From Cloeon dipterum (taxonomy: Eukaryota > Arthropoda > Insecta > Ephemeroptera > Baetidae): a stretch of 64,000 nucleotides of DNA. The notes beneath the pieces were generated by a model. That model worked only from the letters and a program-made list of their open reading frames with translations, searched no databases and was not told where the DNA came from. The stretch spans positions 23,860,501 to 23,924,500 of the forward strand of contig NC_088787.1 of the NCBI RefSeq assembly GCF_949628265.1, given 5' to 3'. The position numbers and the translations under genes are program-made. The stretch's first letter is position 1; each line of letters begins with the position of its first letter. Of this stretch, positions 60,101 to 64,000 are shown one piece after another.

Positions 60101-62704
60101 TTTTTTTGCGAATTACCCACAACCATCCTGTTAAAACCTCTCTGCTCGAAATACGGTTAGTTTCTGAATTATAATGAGTAAAATTAGGATTTTGCAAATC
60201 GATTCAAACACTACAGTAAAAAATTTAACAGATTTCAGCTTGGAGCAAACAGCTATCTAATTGTTTACCGTTGTAGCTTTCAAAACAAATTATAGCAGTC
60301 ATCCAATATTTCGACAAAATTTAATGAATTATTTAACTGCTTTGAAAGTTTACTCTCACCGAAATAACACAGTAGCAGAAGTGAGCTTTGGACAAAACCT
60401 GAAGAACAATTAGCTAGTTGGCCGCAATTTTGCCGAAATTTCTTAGGCACAACGTTTCAGCTGCAGGCGCTCATTTCTCACGCTCTCGGCCCCTCAGCAC
60501 CGATGATACGAATTCAGAGTTGCGGTGTAATTGCTCTTGGGTTGTCGGCTGCTGTTCTTGTTGCTCTCGCAACCGGATCAAGCCTCGCGAATTTGTGTGC
60601 GCGCGTGCGAACACATGCATATTAATGTACACACACGCACACGTACAAGACGCTTAGTACGTGACTTCGCAGCGACGCGGAGGACTTGCGCGCCGCCAAC
60701 TACGACTCTCTAATGGCATTTCTGTGTCCCACCCCTACTTAAGTACTCATTTTGCTCAACTGCTTTCGTAATGCCGTTGATGCAAAAAGTGACGAAAATA
60801 GCGCCCGAGCTTCAACTCGACAAATTGGCAGTGCGCCTGTTTTGAAAATGATTTTCTAGACTTGCAACACACGTGGCAAGCGCCATTATGGTCGGCAAAT
60901 TAGTTATTCGCAGGTTTATAGAGGAACTATTCTCTGTATTGGTTGCAAATACATATCCCATGTTGATGTGGAAGGTTGACTAGACTAGAAATTTAATGAA
61001 AAAAGATACACCAAGGTGTTTAAATTTTTGAAGGGTGGCTATGGTAGTATGGGATCATGTAAGATACGCCACGCTTCATTTTTTTTTATTAAATCAAATT
61101 TAATTCCACCTACTAAAAAAAATACAAATAAATATACTCTAAATCTCAAACTTCGCGTGAGCTGTGAATAACCTGAGTGAAAATTAATTCATGTTGCAAC
61201 TGGGAAATTTAGGTTAGACAAACAAACTTTCAGCTGACCTCTGGCGCAAGTCTTATGGGAGATTTGCCGTCTTGAGTCAGAGCATCGGGATTGGTTTGAA
61301 AGTCAAATGCTATTTCATTTGCAAGAGTCGATGAGGAATTCCCGTGTTTCTCTTTTCCGTACTGCAGATGGTGATTTACGCCGCTGGGGAGCACAGGTGA
61401 TGCCGTCAGCTGTGAGCAGAGCAGGAAATCGGCCAGATGCACATTTTGAATGCCAAGAGGTCGATCCATAAATAAAGTAATCTTCCCTCTTACAAAAGTA
61501 AACCAGGACACAACACGCGCGGAGCAAAAAGAGCGAAGGAGGCGATCCAATGCATTTTTTATCGCCACCCGCCTACTTATTTATGATTCAACTGGTGCGG
61601 ACAAATAGAGAGAGACCTTTGTCCGCCCCGACAAATTAATCCCGCAAGACGCAATTTTCACGGGAAAACCGATCGTAGCCCCTAGAGGTAAACCGCAAAA
61701 GTCGTCTCATATTTCCTCTGCTGCTCGCAAATAATTCACAACCAGGAGATTGTTGCTGCTGTATGCTGCCACTTGAGCCGCCGCAGCGCATGCAGTCAGG
61801 TATTATTTGTAATTCATGAAGAATTGCTGCCATTTCCATTTCCGAGAAGGTGAATAGGAATATGAGAACTTTCTGCATTCAGCATTTTTCATGAGAGTGC
61901 AGGTTGCTGCTGTCAATCTGATATTTCTAAAGCAAGACTTTCCTAACCCTTGTATTTCTGCATGGCATTATTAAAAACGAGCACGTCCACATTTAGTGGC
62001 TTAACAATACGTACGCTGTAATGAAAATATTGCCAATTAAATTTAGTTTAAAATAGATTAATTTCATCATTGCTCGTAAATAAAGATACAGTTAGCAATT
62101 ATTTAGATTCAAAGAAATTTACTGCGCATCAACAGAGCAACTATTCCACGTACATCCCCACACACAATATATCGTTGGGAAATATATAAGCATGAATTTT
62201 CCTGAAAATCAAGTAATAGATAGCTCTTTGTGCCTTAATTCTTGTCAAAAATCCCTGTCGGTCTGCTTTCTTTTTAGCAATGTATAGAAGACCCAAGGCA
62301 CCACACAAACTTTTTGTCAGAGCAGAGATTATTTTGGAACAAAGTCATAACATTAAGACAACTATTTTTCTTGTTTATTTGAAAAGTGCAACGTTAAAAA
62401 GTTTCAAAAGAAATTTTGCTAAAGTCTTTGGTGTTGGTCGATCGGCCAGTCGCTTAAGCTGCTTTTGCACGTGCCGGGCCGCTGCTTTTTTATGTCGATT
62501 GCGTAAATTTCACCAGTCGTGTGCCTCTCATCGGTTCTGCCGTGTTGATGCGATCGTTTGCTGGCACGATTGACGCGCTAGCGGATATCGCTTAGCTTGC
62601 GATTCTCGTGCGTTAATCGCCTGATCGCGCCAGCCCGCCTGCCTGCCGTTCGCGAGATCATCAAGGCCAAACTACTATTTGCACGCGGTTGCCGATAAAC
62701 TAAC
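57151..62704. other. non-coding region; islands at about 57380-58050, 58820-59760, 60380-60860, 61230-61860, 62440-62704
   Basis: The island at 58820-59760 is the longest and includes a 167-codon plus-strand ORF from ATG 59059, the longest ATG frame in the window; it shows no recognisable domain and contains GGCGAATTAATTAGTC. At 60012-60155 a 144-base segment is open between an ATAG acceptor and an ACG|GTTAGT donor. Neither is called as a gene. The 62440-62704 island may be a promoter or 5' leader. Confidence 0.35.
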
Positions 62705-62718
62705 ATGACAGGTGCAAG
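62705..62718 (+). CDS. possible start codon exon reading rightward
   Basis: After a CpG-containing island, CTAACATGACAGGTGCAAG runs straight into GTAAGC, a consensus donor: ATG plus four codons and two bases. The arrangement (GC-rich leader, ATG, strong donor) is typical of a first exon followed by a long intron. No downstream exon is recognisable within the last 1.3 kb, so this is a weak call. Confidence 0.25.
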
Positions 62719-64000
62719 GTAAGCATGAATTCACGCAGCACAAATTCTGATTAGAATGCTCCTTTGATGGATTGAATCAATTAAATATTTAGTAGGAGAA
62801 TATAGTTTCAAGTCGAGAAATGTATCATATGTAGATTTACAAAATTTCAAAATTCAGCTTTTATAAGACTCAAAATTAAGTTTAATGTGGATCTGCAGGG
62901 TAACTTTACCCTATTTAAAGCCCCATACCCAAAAGAAGTCGATAGAATTATTTTTTAAGAATATCTTTAATAAAAAAATCATAAGAGAATATGTTACCCT
63001 TGAGATATTTAACAGAATAATGACCTACTATCGAAACTGTTTTTCACACCCCTTTTTCCATTCAACTTATATCCTAGTGCAAGTGTTTTACAAGAGCTCT
63101 GCGAAGTAAAGGAACCTTTTCAGCTTTGGTGGATCAATTTTAAAGCGAAAGGATGACGATGAAGCAGGCGTCTTAAATGCGCGCTTGAGTGTGTGTGCAA
63201 AAAGGATTAAGCGACGGAGCGGAGGCTGCGCGGTGGAGCAAAAGTTGCGTCTTGTAGGCAAGCACTCGGAACAAAACATGAACGTATTAGGGCCATTAAG
63301 GGCGAGTGGCCGGCCGGCGCAGGTAAATGAAACGACCGCTCCTCCTTCATATTTTCAGAGGTAATAAGTTTGCAGCAACTTTTACGTCGCTCGTAAAATT
63401 GAGCGGCGAAGTATCGTCGAGTTTTATGCCCTAATCTCGCTCGGTGGTCTTTTTGTATTTATGATGCCGATTCGCGATGAATGTTTCGCATCGGAACGAG
63501 AATGACGGTTCGAAGCACGAGAGATTTCGGATGCACACTCTGCAGTCCCAGGGGATGGAAAAGCAAAGTGGCTATGTGCGCGGAACCGAGCATCATCAAG
63601 CAAATGGCTTTTTGCCCGCGCGCAAAAAGCCGGAGATGCATATTTAAACGGAGGTTTGTTGGGATTCGCAGACTCTACTCGGAAATGAATTTTTACAAAC
63701 GCTTAATAGAGTCTCTTGGAAAAGGAAGCAGATCCATTTGCCGCTTTTAGTCAGCCACCGGATGCTGAAGCTTTTTCATTCAACGATTCGCATTTAAAGA
63801 ATGGAGTGCGTAATGTTTTATAAGTATTTTATGTCAGAACAATTACAATTCATTGCATTGATTTTTAATGGAAAAACTCCAGGCCGCCGATTAATGGCTA
63901 ATGCTTCTATGGTGAAAAGGATAATAATTTTAGATATACCGTTAAAAATCTGATTTCTATTCTGTAAAAATGTATGCCTATGAAAGGACCATTTTTATTT
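62719..64000. other. right end; island at about 63110-63780
   Basis: AT-rich DNA, then a GC-richer island containing GCCGGCCGGCGCAGG near 63309. Plus-strand frames there (to 89 codons) have no support. If 62705 is a first exon, this is its intron. Confidence 0.3.

Overview
The window is animal nuclear DNA, almost certainly from an arthropod and most likely an insect. The genes are split by very short introns (about 45-110 bases, GT...AG). They sit in an AT-rich background with long non-coding stretches, and the transposon remains are of insect-typical kinds (a non-LTR retrotransposon with a TAA-type tail, Ty3/gypsy pieces). One gene encodes a 10-cysteine secreted protein resembling insect Plus-C odorant-binding proteins, which favours Hexapoda. 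I cannot name the species; a basal winged insect such as a mayfly would fit but is only a guess. There are no prokaryotic operons, CRISPR arrays or recognisable rRNA/tRNA genes.

Region 1 (1-9.2 kb) is a gene cluster, all on the minus strand: three astacin-type (M12A) secreted zinc metalloproteases (9107-7992, 7056-5906, and 777 running off the left edge), with a nine-exon odorant-binding-protein-like gene (3708-2485) between the second and the truncated third. The two complete proteases share exon sizes and phases (64/168-174/194/59/181/171-174), so they are recent tandem duplicates. Each gene has its own TATA-like element about 90-100 bases before the ATG, and canonical poly(A) signals follow the OBP-like gene and one protease. 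The spacers hold transposon debris.

Region 2 (9.2-50.6 kb) has no gene I can support in full. It alternates between AT-rich DNA and GC-richer islands of 300-900 bases, spaced roughly every 1-1.5 kb and rich in TTAATTA-type and GAGCGAGC/CTCTCGC strings. This is the look of intergenic or intronic DNA packed with candidate cis-regulatory elements. Scattered in it are at least four dispersed repeat families, three decayed copies of one non-LTR retrotransposon, a Ty3/gypsy integrase fossil, a small LTR relic, and a perfect 48-bp palindrome. A possible first exon coding a cytosolic tail plus membrane anchor (10492) has a well-placed TATA box.

Region 3 (51.4-52.2 kb) holds a small three-exon gene on the minus strand for a predicted four-pass membrane protein. 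Its last exon is coherent only if one base is added in an A5 run, so it is either a fresh pseudogene or a consensus error.

Region 4 (52.2-64 kb) resumes the island pattern and contains a minus-strand LTR with an adjacent primer-binding site, plus a possible first coding exon (62705) reading out of the right edge.
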